Shown here in pieces: positions 1-8,934 of a DNA stretch of 17,400 bases. This DNA comes from Fidelibacterota bacterium (GTDB lineage: Bacteria; Fidelibacterota; Marinisomatia; Marinisomatales; UBA8229). The notes beneath the pieces were generated by a model. The model did not search any database. It was not told where the DNA came from and saw only the letters and a program-made list of their open reading frames with translations. The stretch is from the NCBI GenBank assembly GCA_003535775.1, contig DPYO01000128.1:1-17400 (forward strand). The letters run 5' to 3'. Position 1 is the first letter of the stretch; every line of letters starts with the position of its first letter. A program made the translations under genes and the position numbers.

Positions 1-3
1 TGG

Positions 4-2643
4 ATGCCAACCTGCAGGTTCCTCCTGCTTTTCTCTTTAGTTTGGGCTCGATTAGTAGCTTTAGATGTTTTCATAGATCCGATAACAGGATTCAGAAAAA
101 TTGCTGCTATCCGGGTATCTTTTCAGCCGGATAGCTCAGATGGGACAACCGGCGATGGAACTTTTCTTTTAGAGCCTGATACTGCTTTCTGTTGGAAATA
201 CACCATAGACAGGTCCCCACACGATAAATCCTACTTCGAATCCCAATTACAAGCAGTTGACAGTTATTTCCGCAATGTATCCAATGGCTACTATGGAATT
301 GACTTGGATAGCTCACAAGTATTTCCGGATGGTGAAGCAGCATCTTATCTGTTAGATCATACAATGGACTATTATCATCCTTATGGAGAAACAAATGAGG
401 TTTACGAACAAAAACTTGTGGAATTATTTAGAGATGTTCTTTTTACAGCTGATTCTGCAGATGCTGTTCCATTTACTGATTACGATTTAATTGTTGTTTT
501 TCATGCAGGAATCGGCCAGGATTTTTCTTTGCCCTTTCTAGATCCAACTCCGGAAGATATTCCGTCAACCTATGTAGATAGAGAAATGCTTGGCGATCCG
601 ATTTTTGATGTTGAACATGGAATTATTTTGCCTGAGACGCAAAATCATTTACTTTTTGAGGAAGCGGAAGATATTTTTACCGATCCGGCAGAAACCTGTG
701 ATTACCAGTTTGGTCTTACGGGAACATTTGCTCTTATGGTGGGTTTTGCGGAAGGGCTTCCGCCGCTCTGGGATACGGAAACTGGTGAAAGCGGAATTGG
801 TGTATTTGGACTTATGGACCAGGGCTCAAACAATGGTCGTGGAATTATTCCATCTCCGCCAGATGCATGGACGCGGATTCAAGCAGGATGGACCATACCA
901 TCTACAGTTACACCCTCATCAGAAGTTTTGTTACCAGCACGATCCACCCAGGATTCTATTATTAAAGTACAGATTGACGATGATGAATATTTTTTAATCG
1001 AAAACAGGAATAACTGGTTTCGTGATAATTTGAGTATTGATTCTGTCAGATATGCAATATATGATAATACAGATGATTATCCGGATTATGTTGAAGTATT
1101 GTTTGATTCTGTAGATATAGAATTTGATGAAAATGGAGTAGTTACTTCTATATCTAGTTACGATTTAGGTTTGCCTGCCTCCGGTCTGCTTATATGGCAT
1201 ATTGATGAATCAATTATCCGGAGAGCTCCGGATGAATATTCAATTAACGCTGACAGAGAACGCAAAGGAATAGATTTAGAGGAAGCCGATGGTGCACAGG
1301 ATATTGGTTACCCCAATATCCATCTTTTTACCGATCCTACAAGTGGATATTTCGGTGATATGTGGTTTGACGGAAACCTGGAATATGAAACGGTGAACGG
1401 AGTAGGACCTCCTGAATTTGGTCCGTATTCATATCCAGATACCAAATCCAATGATGGAGCGTCTACATTCCTGACCATTGAAAATATCAGCGTTCCCGGT
1501 GACACTATTTCTTTCACAGTTTCAAATACATTTATGGTAGATGGGTTCCCGGATACGACCGCTTTTATTCGAACTGTGTATGATCTTAATGGTGATGGTG
1601 TGAATGATGTTTTTGGAGGGAAGGATTTCCTCTGGTGGGCAAGTTCAGATGATTTAAGTGATAGTAATCGCACTTATTTTTATGATGAATTAGATATAGA
1701 TAATATCTTCATTGGGCTTGATCAGCAGAACGACTCCATCATTGTCTTTATGGATTTTGAAAATTTTGTCGTTTATAATACAGCTGGCATACCTGACTTC
1801 TTATCTTTAGAAGAATGGGAAAATCATCAAAAAAGAGTATTTGTTTCAATTAATGGTATTAAAGACAGCATATTATTAGAAGAAATTAATTCAAAATGGA
1901 CAGGGATCAACTTTGGATATATTGCAGGAATTGATATTAATTTGGATGCTTCTTTAGACGCTTTAGCTTTGAATGTTGACGGATTTCTTTATTGTTATAA
2001 CTCTGATCTGATCCTATTGGCAGGATTTCCGTTGGATGTTCAATTACAGCCGCCCATTCTTTCCCGTGATTTACTAGATGATTCCCATCCGGAAATAGTT
2101 GCAAGATCAGCAGATTCAACCTCCCTTTATGTTTTTGATTATCAAGGAAGAATTCAATACCAGTTTGCATCAAGGAGAGATGATGAATTAGTAGCACTTG
2201 AAAATATAAATGGACATAATTCAATTCTCACAAGGTCATCTGTCTATCAATTTGGAGAAGCAACCGAGACTGATGGGAATGAATGGGCGTTTGAACACGG
2301 TGATTGGGGAAGAAGCCGGACAGTTACTTTGAATTATCCATTTACCTCCTCAGGAAATAATCTTATCACTAGGGCATATTGTTATCCAAATCCGATTCGT
2401 GAGAATAAAGGTACATTTCGGGTTGAGAGTGTTAATGCAGAAAAAGTCGAAATAGTTTTATATGATCTTGCGGGATATTATATAGATACATATTCAAAAA
2501 ATGTAACAACTTCCGGTAACCAGATTTCGGAATGGGTTTGGGATGTGAGTGATATAGAGTCCGGCGTTTATTTTGGTCACTTGGATGTCAGTAAAAATTC
2601 CAAAACAGAAACTCACATCCTAAAAATCGCTGTAATCCATTAA
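4..2643 (+). CDS. Secreted M6-like pseudoprotease with T9SS-type C-terminal sorting domain
   Basis: This 879-residue protein begins with a signal-peptide-like stretch (Arg5, then hydrophobic residues to about 20). Residues about 150-300 resemble the immune-inhibitor-A/M6 metalloprotease core: GLPPLWDTE at 251-259, GIGVFGLMD at 264-272, then a PPDAWTRIQAGW motif. The place where HExxHxxGxxD should lie reads LMVGF at 244-248, with Pro at 254 where Asp is expected, so both His, the catalytic Glu and the Asp are gone while the flanking Gly251 and Asp257 remain. I infer a non-catalytic protein that keeps the fold. Residues about 515-760 look like FG-GAP/VCBS propeller repeats (DLNGDGVND at 527-535). 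The last ~88 residues, starting at YPNP (794-797) with a later YDLAG, resemble a T9SS type A sorting domain, which predicts export and surface attachment or release. The start lies at the window edge, so an upstream start cannot be excluded. Its stop overlaps the next start (TAATG). Confidence 0.8.
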   Translation: MPTCRFLLLFSLVWARLVALDVFIDPITGFRKIAAIRVSFQPDSSDGTTGDGTFLLEPDTAFCWKYTIDRSPHDKSYFESQLQAVDSYFRNVSNGYYGIDLDSSQVFPDGEAASYLLDHTMDYYHPYGETNEVYEQKLVELFRDVLFTADSADAVPFTDYDLIVVFHAGIGQDFSLPFLDPTPEDIPSTYVDREMLGDPIFDVEHGIILPETQNHLLFEEAEDIFTDPAETCDYQFGLTGTFALMVGFAEGLPPLWDTETGESGIGVFGLMDQGSNNGRGIIPSPPDAWTRIQAGWTIPSTVTPSSEVLLPARSTQDSIIKVQIDDDEYFLIENRNNWFRDNLSIDSVRYAIYDNTDDYPDYVEVLFDSVDIEFDENGVVTSISSYDLGLPASGLLIWHIDESIIRRAPDEYSINADRERKGIDLEEADGAQDIGYPNIHLFTDPTSGYFGDMWFDGNLEYETVNGVGPPEFGPYSYPDTKSNDGASTFLTIENISVPGDTISFTVSNTFMVDGFPDTTAFIRTVYDLNGDGVNDVFGGKDFLWWASSDDLSDSNRTYFYDELDIDNIFIGLDQQNDSIIVFMDFENFVVYNTAGIPDFLSLEEWENHQKRVFVSINGIKDSILLEEINSKWTGINFGYIAGIDINLDASLDALALNVDGFLYCYNSDLILLAGFPLDVQLQPPILSRDLLDDSHPEIVARSADSTSLYVFDYQGRIQYQFASRRDDELVALENINGHNSILTRSSVYQFGEATETDGNEWAFEHGDWGRSRTVTLNYPFTSSGNNLITRAYCYPNPIRENKGTFRVESVNAEKVEIVLYDLAGYYIDTYSKNVTTSGNQISEWVWDVSDIESGVYFGHLDVSKNSKTETHILKIAVIH

Positions 2644-5618
2644 TGCGAATTTTTCTAATTGTATTATATATCTGTACTTTTGGATTAAGTCAGGTAAAAT
2701 ATAATCATCCTGAACTAAACTGGCAGACATTCGAAACGGATCATTTCATGATTCATTTTTATGATGGAACGGAACATTCAGCAAGGGAGGGGGCAGTTGT
2801 AGCCGAAAATATTTATCCCTTTGTTACTGATTTATATGATTATGCACCACCGGTAAAAACGCATATAATTTTTACGGACACTGATGATATTGCAAATGGG
2901 GCGGCATATTATTACGATAATAAAATTATTATTTGGACCATGCCGCTGGATTTCGAACTGCGGGGGAGTCATCGCTGGCTTCAAAATGTCATCACCCATG
3001 AGTTCACTCATATCGTTTCCATGCAAAAAGCCATGAAAGCAGGATTAAAATACCCGGGAGCATATCTTCAGTATATGGGATATGAGGATGAAAAAAGACA
3101 AGATGTTTTGTACGGATTCCCAAATACTTTGGTGAGTTATCCTTTGCCGGGTACTGCTGTTCCTCCCTGGCTAGCGGAGGGAACTGCCCAGTTCATGTAT
3201 GAGGGAGCTGACTATGATAATTGGGATACGCATCGGGATATGATTTTGCGTGATAGAGTATTGCACAATAATCTATTAACTCTGACCGAAATGAATACAT
3301 TCGGAAAGTCGGGTATCGGGAATGAATCTACTTATAATTCCGGATATGCTTTATGCCGTTATATCGCTGTGAAACATGGCCCGGAAAAACTGAAAATGAT
3401 CATGGAGGAATTGTCTCATCCCTTCCAGTATTCCATTGATAATGCCATTGAAAATGCAACGGGATTTCCAGGAAAAGAGTTGTACAACAATTATAAAAAT
3501 GTGCTTGAAGAAAGATATAATTTGTTAACTAAAACGATGCGAGAGAACAGACAAAAAGGGAAAATTCTTATTTCAGAAGGGACAACCAATCTTCATCCGG
3601 TTTGGTCACCGGACGGGAAACGATTTGCTTATATTTCAAACAAAAATAACGACTATTTCGGCCAGACAGATTTATTTATTTATACAATAGATACAAAAAA
3701 AGAAGAAAAGATTTCCGGTGGTTTAAAAAGTGCTCCTACTTGGCATCCTGATGGAAAGATCATTTACTATACAAAAAAGCCAAAAATTCCCGATAAAACA
3801 GGTTCAAAATATTTTGATCTTTTTGAATATAGATTTGAAGCAGAAGAAGAAACCCGATTGACAAAGGGAACGAGGGCATTTTCCCCTGTTTTTATTTCAT
3901 CTGATAGTTCCATCGCTTTTATTGCGACCAAAGATGGAACCCAGAATCTTCATCAGTTTGATTTAAAGAGAGACATCATCCGGCAACTCACCGATTTTGA
4001 TAATCATAAGATTATTCATTCGCTCTTTTATGATTCCGTCAAGGAGTGGCTGATTCTTGACCATACGGATCATCATTTTCGTAATATTGGTTACCTGTCT
4101 TTGAAAGATTCAACTTATGGTGATTTTTTAAACAATGCACTTTGGGATGAACGGGATATGACGGTATCAGCATCAGGTAAAATCGTTTATTCAGACGATA
4201 GAAGCGGGATTTTTAATCTATACCAGATCGATGAAGAAAGCGGCGGACAGGGATATATAACCAATGTGACTGGAGGTGCTTTTATGCCTGACATTAGTGC
4301 AAATGGAGAAATTTTATATTCACTGTATGAGAATGGTGGATATAAAATAGCTTTTTTGGATTCTGTCAATTGGATTAGTGAAGAAAATGTTGGATATTCA
4401 TCTACCTATTTTCTGAGGAACAAAAAATTTCAGCCACCTTTATTGGAGCAGGATACTTCCATTGCATCAATTTATGAGGACAATTTTCCGTCTATGTTTA
4501 TTCTTCCAAAAATTATGGCAGATTACGGGACGGTGAAGCCGGGATTTTACTTTTATTCCAGCGAGATTCTTGAACGGCTTACATTATTTGGGGCAGCATC
4601 CATGAATCAGCTCAAGGATTTGGATGTGTTTTTTCTTTTTGAGTTTAAGAGGTTTTTCCCGACACTATTTATAGAGACTTATTATTTAACCAGAAACATC
4701 AATGAAAAAAAACAATATTCAGTTATTCCTGTTGATGATAACCTAAAATTTCGTCTCGTCCAGTTTCGGGGTGGTTTAAGGTTTCCTGTGAGAGGTTCTC
4801 ATAATTTGGAATTGTATTCAATATGGCAGAGATATAGAGCCTCAATAAAAGAAACGGTAGAACAAACAAGTACAAACCCTAGAATTGAGGCTGGAGTTGC
4901 ATATGATTATTACAGAGGGTGGATATCAGGTTTTCGATTGAATACAATAGCAAAAAAGCCAAGATCGGATGGAATTATTAATCCGTCAAATGGATTTGAA
5001 TACAATCTAGATATGGCTTATGAGGATAATGACTTTATTGATGGATTAAACCTATCTGAAGCAGGAACCTTGACTGAAAATTTCAATCCTCATGATTTGG
5101 TACGTGTTACAATGGATGGTAAAATGCATTGGGAAATTCCCCAGACCAACCGATGGACAATTTCTGCTGAAACGAACCTTGGATGGTTATCAAATACAGA
5201 AGCTGATTCTTTCTTTAATTTTTTTGGGGGTGGACTGGTGGGAATTCAAGGGTATCCCTTCTACAGCATCGAAGGCAATCGTATGGCACTCGGCGAATTA
5301 GCACTACGGGCTCCAATTTTTCGTGAAAAACATTATACGTTAGGGTGGTTTATTCTACAGAACAGTGTTGTTGGATTAATAATACAAGCAGGAGATGCCT
5401 GGAACCCGGGAGAGGGAAACTTTTTTCATCAATTTAAATTAAAACGGTCAATTGGATTTCAATGGAGGTTTCAAGGGTTTTCTTTTTATAACTTCCCCAC
5501 TGCAATTGGATTAGAAATCCATCGAGGGCTTGATAAATTTGAAAAAATGGTAGGGACAGAAGGGTTTCGTTATGGGAATAAAAATCGGTGGTACTTTACT
5601 CTATTATTCGGATTTTAA
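2643..5618 (+). CDS. Gluzincin-type metalloprotease fused to TolB-like propeller and outer-membrane barrel
   Basis: This 991-residue protein has a short signal peptide (about residues 1-16). Residues 20-300 carry a peptidase-MA-like domain with HEFTH at 119-123 and WLAEG at 176-180; Glu179 is the likely third zinc ligand, so unlike its upstream neighbour it looks catalytically intact. Residues about 315-620 contain TolB/PD40-type propeller repeats (WSPDGK at 321-326, WHPDGK at 367-372). The C-terminal ~350 residues are rich in alternating strands, carry GIQGYP at 867-872, which resembles the conserved (V/I)RG(F/Y) of Omp85 barrels, and end in Phe991, typical of outer-membrane barrels. The likely location is the outer membrane with protease and propeller on one side; which side cannot be read from sequence. 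Its start overlaps the upstream stop by one base, implying translational coupling. The domain assignments are by eye, and the barrel family is the least certain. Confidence 0.85.
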   Translation: MRIFLIVLYICTFGLSQVKYNHPELNWQTFETDHFMIHFYDGTEHSAREGAVVAENIYPFVTDLYDYAPPVKTHIIFTDTDDIANGAAYYYDNKIIIWTMPLDFELRGSHRWLQNVITHEFTHIVSMQKAMKAGLKYPGAYLQYMGYEDEKRQDVLYGFPNTLVSYPLPGTAVPPWLAEGTAQFMYEGADYDNWDTHRDMILRDRVLHNNLLTLTEMNTFGKSGIGNESTYNSGYALCRYIAVKHGPEKLKMIMEELSHPFQYSIDNAIENATGFPGKELYNNYKNVLEERYNLLTKTMRENRQKGKILISEGTTNLHPVWSPDGKRFAYISNKNNDYFGQTDLFIYTIDTKKEEKISGGLKSAPTWHPDGKIIYYTKKPKIPDKTGSKYFDLFEYRFEAEEETRLTKGTRAFSPVFISSDSSIAFIATKDGTQNLHQFDLKRDIIRQLTDFDNHKIIHSLFYDSVKEWLILDHTDHHFRNIGYLSLKDSTYGDFLNNALWDERDMTVSASGKIVYSDDRSGIFNLYQIDEESGGQGYITNVTGGAFMPDISANGEILYSLYENGGYKIAFLDSVNWISEENVGYSSTYFLRNKKFQPPLLEQDTSIASIYEDNFPSMFILPKIMADYGTVKPGFYFYSSEILERLTLFGAASMNQLKDLDVFFLFEFKRFFPTLFIETYYLTRNINEKKQYSVIPVDDNLKFRLVQFRGGLRFPVRGSHNLELYSIWQRYRASIKETVEQTSTNPRIEAGVAYDYYRGWISGFRLNTIAKKPRSDGIINPSNGFEYNLDMAYEDNDFIDGLNLSEAGTLTENFNPHDLVRVTMDGKMHWEIPQTNRWTISAETNLGWLSNTEADSFFNFFGGGLVGIQGYPFYSIEGNRMALGELALRAPIFREKHYTLGWFILQNSVVGLIIQAGDAWNPGEGNFFHQFKLKRSIGFQWRFQGFSFYNFPTAIGLEIHRGLDKFEKMVGTEGFRYGNKNRWYFTLLFGF

Positions 5619-5621
5619 AAG

Positions 5622-5626
5622 AAGGA
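5622..5626 (+). promoter_or_regulatory. Ribosome binding site for the DUF5683-like gene
   Basis: AAGGA lies 7 bases before the ATG at 5634, within the 15-base gap after the preceding stop. It supports that start and is one of the few clear Shine-Dalgarno sites in the window. Confidence 0.6.
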
Positions 5627-5633
5627 TAAAGAC

Positions 5634-6617
5634 ATGAAATGTTTTGCATTCATTTTATTTTTTACAACAACATTGTTTGGAAATGGGATTTTATCAAGCT
5701 ATGATAATCGATTTGAGTCACCCTTGTGGATGAAATCAGCGCATTTCAGCCTCCAGGATACTCTCACTAAACCAGAGGACTCTACTCTGGTTCAAACCTA
5801 TCCTGCCCGTGCCTTGCTCCGTTCCCTGGTATTGCCTGGATGGGGGCAGATATATAATAAATCTCCTCGGTGGAAGACTGCACTTTTTGCCGGCATCGAG
5901 TTGGCAGGTATTGTAGGAATAGTCCAGTTAAATAAAAAAGCGGAAAAGTTACGATTGGAATATGAAGATTTTGCCAATGAACATTGGGACTTTACCAGAT
6001 GGATCAGCAATACTCCAATAACAAAGTCGCATTGGGTTAGTAATTTGAATATTCCGGATGTTTGGAACTATAATGAAGGTGACACAACCATGTATGATGT
6101 GATTATTGATGGGACTCATCTACTAAGTGTTTTTTTTCAAGAACAACTATATTCAACAGTTTGTTTTAATGATACCTCTTATTATTGTGATCCAATGTAT
6201 CATTACGACAATGAATTACTTGAATCTATACAAGTTGTCAGAGACCTTCATTTTTATGAAAACATTGGGAAATACGATCAGTTCGTGGGAGGATGGGATG
6301 ACTTGGTTGACGCTGATAGTTCTTCAATATGGTGGATAAAAGAAAAACAGACAGAAGATGGTACTGAAATCCTCATCATGACAAAAAACAAGGAAAAATA
6401 TTTGGATATGCGCTATAAAAGCAATACATACCTTAAAATGGCAACCTATACTGTTAGCGCAGTTATGTTTAATCATGTCATAAGTGCTTTGGAAGCCGTA
6501 TGGACGTCTCAATCAGATGCTAGAAAGAAGAAGACATATGATACCTCAATTGGATTGTTTTATAATAAAAACACTCAATATGGTATTGGTGGATTATCTC
6601 TTGCAATCAGTTGGTAG
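5634..6617 (+). CDS. DUF5683-like envelope protein
   Basis: The protein has 327 residues and an N-terminal signal peptide or anchor (FAFILFFTTTLF, 4-15). Residues 57-98 contain the feature by which I recognise the DUF5683 family: PARALLRSLVLPGWGQIYN followed by a small hydrophobic segment (ALFAGIELAGIVGIV). A second recognisable block runs from about 208 (YENIGKYDQFVGGWDD) to the conserved-looking end of a hydrophobic helix with NHVISALEA at 280-288. Between them is a variable insertion with a Cys pair (Cys177, Cys185) that could form a disulfide in the periplasm. No enzyme motif is visible and the molecular role of the family is unknown to me. It sits between an outer-membrane barrel protein and a BamD-like lipoprotein, three bases from the latter, which hints at an envelope biogenesis role (inference). 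Confidence 0.8.
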   Translation: MKCFAFILFFTTTLFGNGILSSYDNRFESPLWMKSAHFSLQDTLTKPEDSTLVQTYPARALLRSLVLPGWGQIYNKSPRWKTALFAGIELAGIVGIVQLNKKAEKLRLEYEDFANEHWDFTRWISNTPITKSHWVSNLNIPDVWNYNEGDTTMYDVIIDGTHLLSVFFQEQLYSTVCFNDTSYYCDPMYHYDNELLESIQVVRDLHFYENIGKYDQFVGGWDDLVDADSSSIWWIKEKQTEDGTEILIMTKNKEKYLDMRYKSNTYLKMATYTVSAVMFNHVISALEAVWTSQSDARKKKTYDTSIGLFYNKNTQYGIGGLSLAISW

Positions 6618-6620
6618 GCA

Positions 6621-7400
6621 ATGGTACGATTTCGCCTGATTAAATTATTCTGCCACATATTTACACTGTTTGTTTTGGCCTGGATTATTGGCTGTGCCGG
6701 GAGCAGTCCTAAAGATGATCGGGATTTTGAGTCCCAGTTCAAAAAGGCAAAAACTCTTCTGGAAAAAAAGAAGCATATCCGTGCACAGGAAGAGTTTCAT
6801 TTGCTGGTATTAAAAGCCTCTCATACAGATATTGGTGATGATGCCCTGTTCTACCTGGGTGAATCTTATTTTTTGAATAAGGAATATCCATTAGCAATTT
6901 CACAGTATGATCGTCTCATCCGTAAGTTTGAATTTAGTCTCTATGTTGAACAAGCCCGATGGCGGATTTGTGAGAGTTATGTTTCAGAATCACCGGATTA
7001 TTATCATGATCAGAAAAATACGAATAAGGCATTAGAGAAAATAGAGGAATTCCTCGATGATTATCCTAGTACCGAATACAGGGATGAAGCTCAGAACACA
7101 ATTCTTGGCCTCAGAGCAAAACTCGGAATGAAAATGTATGAAGTTGGTGTGCTATACATAAAACTCAGGGCATTTGATTCGGCCCTTATAGCATTTGATA
7201 ATATGCTGGACAATTATTATGATACCCCTTATGCAGAATTAGCTCATGTTGGGATTATTCGATGCCATAGCGAAATGCTGGAGGTGGAAAAAGCTCAGGA
7301 ATACCTGGAATTGAAAAAGGATATTTTGAATGTTGAACTTCAAACAGAAGCAGAACGATATATAGCCAAAGCACATAAACGGATTGAGAAAGCAAGGTAA
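6621..7400 (+). CDS. bamD: BamD-like outer-membrane assembly lipoprotein (TPR)
   Basis: This is a 259-residue lipoprotein: a basic start (MVRFRLIK), a hydrophobic stretch, then the lipobox IIGC with Cys25 as the lipidated residue. The mature part is helical with TPR-like repeats. Residues 38-100 (an alternation of FKKAKTLLEKKK, ALFYLGESYF and YPLAISQYDRLI) and 140-210 (YPSTEYRDEAQ, FDSALIAFDNML) match the spacing of BamD/YfiO. In known systems BamD is anchored to the inner leaflet of the outer membrane and works with BamA to insert barrel proteins. Length is close to the usual ~240-280 residues. Other TPR lipoproteins such as CpoB-like factors are possible, so the symbol is moderately supported. 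No clear Shine-Dalgarno site is visible; the start is three bases after the upstream stop, and the stop overlaps the nadD start (TAATG). Confidence 0.8.
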   Translation: MVRFRLIKLFCHIFTLFVLAWIIGCAGSSPKDDRDFESQFKKAKTLLEKKKHIRAQEEFHLLVLKASHTDIGDDALFYLGESYFLNKEYPLAISQYDRLIRKFEFSLYVEQARWRICESYVSESPDYYHDQKNTNKALEKIEEFLDDYPSTEYRDEAQNTILGLRAKLGMKMYEVGVLYIKLRAFDSALIAFDNMLDNYYDTPYAELAHVGIIRCHSEMLEVEKAQEYLELKKDILNVELQTEAERYIAKAHKRIEKAR

Positions 7401-7984
7401 TGAAGACTTGTCTTTTCGGCGGGACATTTGATCCTCCCCATGTTGGGCATTTATTAATTGCTCAGACTATTTGTGAAGTGGAAAAATTCAAAAAAGTAAT
7501 ATTTATCCCCTCCTTGAAACCTCCTCACAAAAGAAAAAATGGAATGAGTCCTGTTGATTTGAGAGTTAAAATGTTGGAATCTGCTACCGAAAGTAATCCT
7601 CATTTTGAGATATCAGACATCGAAATAAAAAGAGGAGGAACATCTTATACCATTGATACGGTTCTAACCTATAAAAGGAAAGATAAGAGTGATCGTGATG
7701 AATTATATTTTCTAATGGGAAGCGATTCTTTGATAGAATTTCATACTTGGAAAGAACCTGAGCGGATTGTAAAGGAATGTCACGTGATAGTAGCATTACG
7801 TCCAGGTTTCCAGCCCAGCGCTGTCCCCCATTGGATTCTCCAGAATGTTCAATTCGCAAATATCCCACAATTTGAGGTTTCCTCAACAACAATTCGAAAA
7901 AGATGGAAGAATAATAAGACTATTCGATACATGGTGACCCAGCCCGTTTGGGAATTCATTAACGCTCATAATCTTTACCTTTGA
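7400..7984 (+). CDS. nadD: Nicotinate-nucleotide adenylyltransferase
   Basis: NadD transfers AMP from ATP to nicotinate mononucleotide, giving nicotinate adenine dinucleotide in cytoplasmic NAD synthesis. The 194-residue length is typical. The nucleotidyltransferase signature GGTFDPPHVGH is at 7-17, containing the HxGH motif (His14, Gly16, His17). IPSLKPPHK at 37-45, GSDSLIEFHTWKEP at 107-120 and the C-terminal ATP-binding SSTTIRKR at 161-168 all match the NadD subfamily rather than CoaD. The ATG overlaps the BamD-like stop (TAATG) and its own stop overlaps the next start (TTGA), so the gene is embedded in the transcription unit. It is often found near rsfS or proA in other genomes, neither of which is here. 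Confidence 0.95.
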   Translation: MKTCLFGGTFDPPHVGHLLIAQTICEVEKFKKVIFIPSLKPPHKRKNGMSPVDLRVKMLESATESNPHFEISDIEIKRGGTSYTIDTVLTYKRKDKSDRDELYFLMGSDSLIEFHTWKEPERIVKECHVIVALRPGFQPSAVPHWILQNVQFANIPQFEVSSTTIRKRWKNNKTIRYMVTQPVWEFINAHNLYL

Positions 7985-8913
7985 TTTACGAACTATTTAC
8001 GAGTTTTGTATTTTTATTGATTGGGATTGTACTCCTCTATTATGGAGCTGATTGGATTGTAAAAAGTGGAGTACATATCGCTTCACAATTTCAAATCCCA
8101 CATTTTGTAATCGGATTAACATTGGTTGCTTTTGGTACATCGTTACCCGAACTGGTAGTGAGTCTTAAAGCTGCCTTAGATGGATATTCGGGGATTGCTA
8201 TTGGAAATATTGTAGGATCGAATATCGCTAATGTCGGGTTAGTCTTGGGTATCAGTTCTACCATTTTTCCGATTTTCATCCAGTTTAATCTCATAAAAAG
8301 AGAAATAGGAATTTATTTTATAGTCTGCTGTATCTTAGTTCTTTTCATGCTTGATTATCGGATAAATCAGTGGGAGGGATTGGTACTCTTTCTTGGAATT
8401 ATTGTGTACACCTTATGGTGTATAAAATCGTCGGTGGAAGAACCTGAAGAGGTCAGTGATCAATTGCATTCAACTTTTGGAACATGGATTCTCCTTGTCC
8501 TGGGGATTATTGTATTATATCTTGGATCAAAATCTTTTGTGAAAGGTGCTATTGACATAGCTCATATTTTTAAGGTGGATGAGGTTGTAATCGGCATGTC
8601 AATTGTTGCATTTGGGACTTCGTTGCCGGAACTTGCAACATCTGTGGTAGCAGCATTTCGTCGGGAGAGCGCTATTTCAATGGGCAATATTATCGGATCG
8701 AACTTATTTAATATTCTGTTGGTTTTAGGTCTGGTTTCAATTATTAAACCAATAGATATTTCCTCAGGAATCCTTACATTTGAAATTCCTGTTATGATAT
8801 TATTCGGATTGGTGTTGATTCCACTCAGCTTTATGAGGCAGCCCGTCTCCAGGGCTAGTTCAGTTTTATTATTTATCGGATATGTTATTTTTCTATTCAA
8901 TCTCAATTGGTAA
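7981..8913 (+). CDS. CaCA-family Na+/Ca2+ antiporter
   Basis: This 310-residue inner-membrane protein shows the two inverted alpha-repeats that define the calcium/cation antiporter superfamily. Repeat 1 is at 45-90 (GLTLVAFGTSLPELVVS, then GNIVGSNIAN) and repeat 2 at 205-250 (GMSIVAFGTSLPELATS, then GNIIGSNLFN). The two GTSLPE motifs (52-57 and 212-217) supply the ion-binding Glu residues. About ten hydrophobic segments are visible, with a charged acidic loop near 152-160 (EEPEEVSD) between the halves, as expected. It probably exchanges cytoplasmic Ca2+ for Na+ (or H+); ion specificity cannot be read safely. The start is TTG at 7981, overlapping the nadD stop by four bases (TTGA); the first helix follows directly, which fits family N-termini. 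Confidence 0.92.
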   Translation: MIYELFTSFVFLLIGIVLLYYGADWIVKSGVHIASQFQIPHFVIGLTLVAFGTSLPELVVSLKAALDGYSGIAIGNIVGSNIANVGLVLGISSTIFPIFIQFNLIKREIGIYFIVCCILVLFMLDYRINQWEGLVLFLGIIVYTLWCIKSSVEEPEEVSDQLHSTFGTWILLVLGIIVLYLGSKSFVKGAIDIAHIFKVDEVVIGMSIVAFGTSLPELATSVVAAFRRESAISMGNIIGSNLFNILLVLGLVSIIKPIDISSGILTFEIPVMILFGLVLIPLSFMRQPVSRASSVLLFIGYVIFLFNLNW

Positions 8914-8927
8914 TCTTGAAAAAAGTC

Positions 8928-8934
8928 AGGTAGG
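8928..8934 (+). promoter_or_regulatory. Ribosome binding site supporting the GTG start of ftsE
   Basis: AGGTAGG lies 10 bases before the GTG at 8945, in the 31-base gap after the antiporter stop. It supports starting ftsE at 8945 instead of at an in-frame upstream codon at 8882 that would run through the antiporter gene. Confidence 0.5.

Noticed and set aside
590..997. A 135-codon open frame on the + strand inside the first gene
   Set aside because: It is a shifted-frame shadow of the M6-like gene; its translation shows no domain pattern and it has no ribosome site of its own.
1308..1673. A 121-codon open frame on the - strand, and similar antisense frames elsewhere (e.g. 8562-8906)
   Set aside because: All lie wholly inside well-supported + strand genes, and their translations show no recognisable motifs or start signals.
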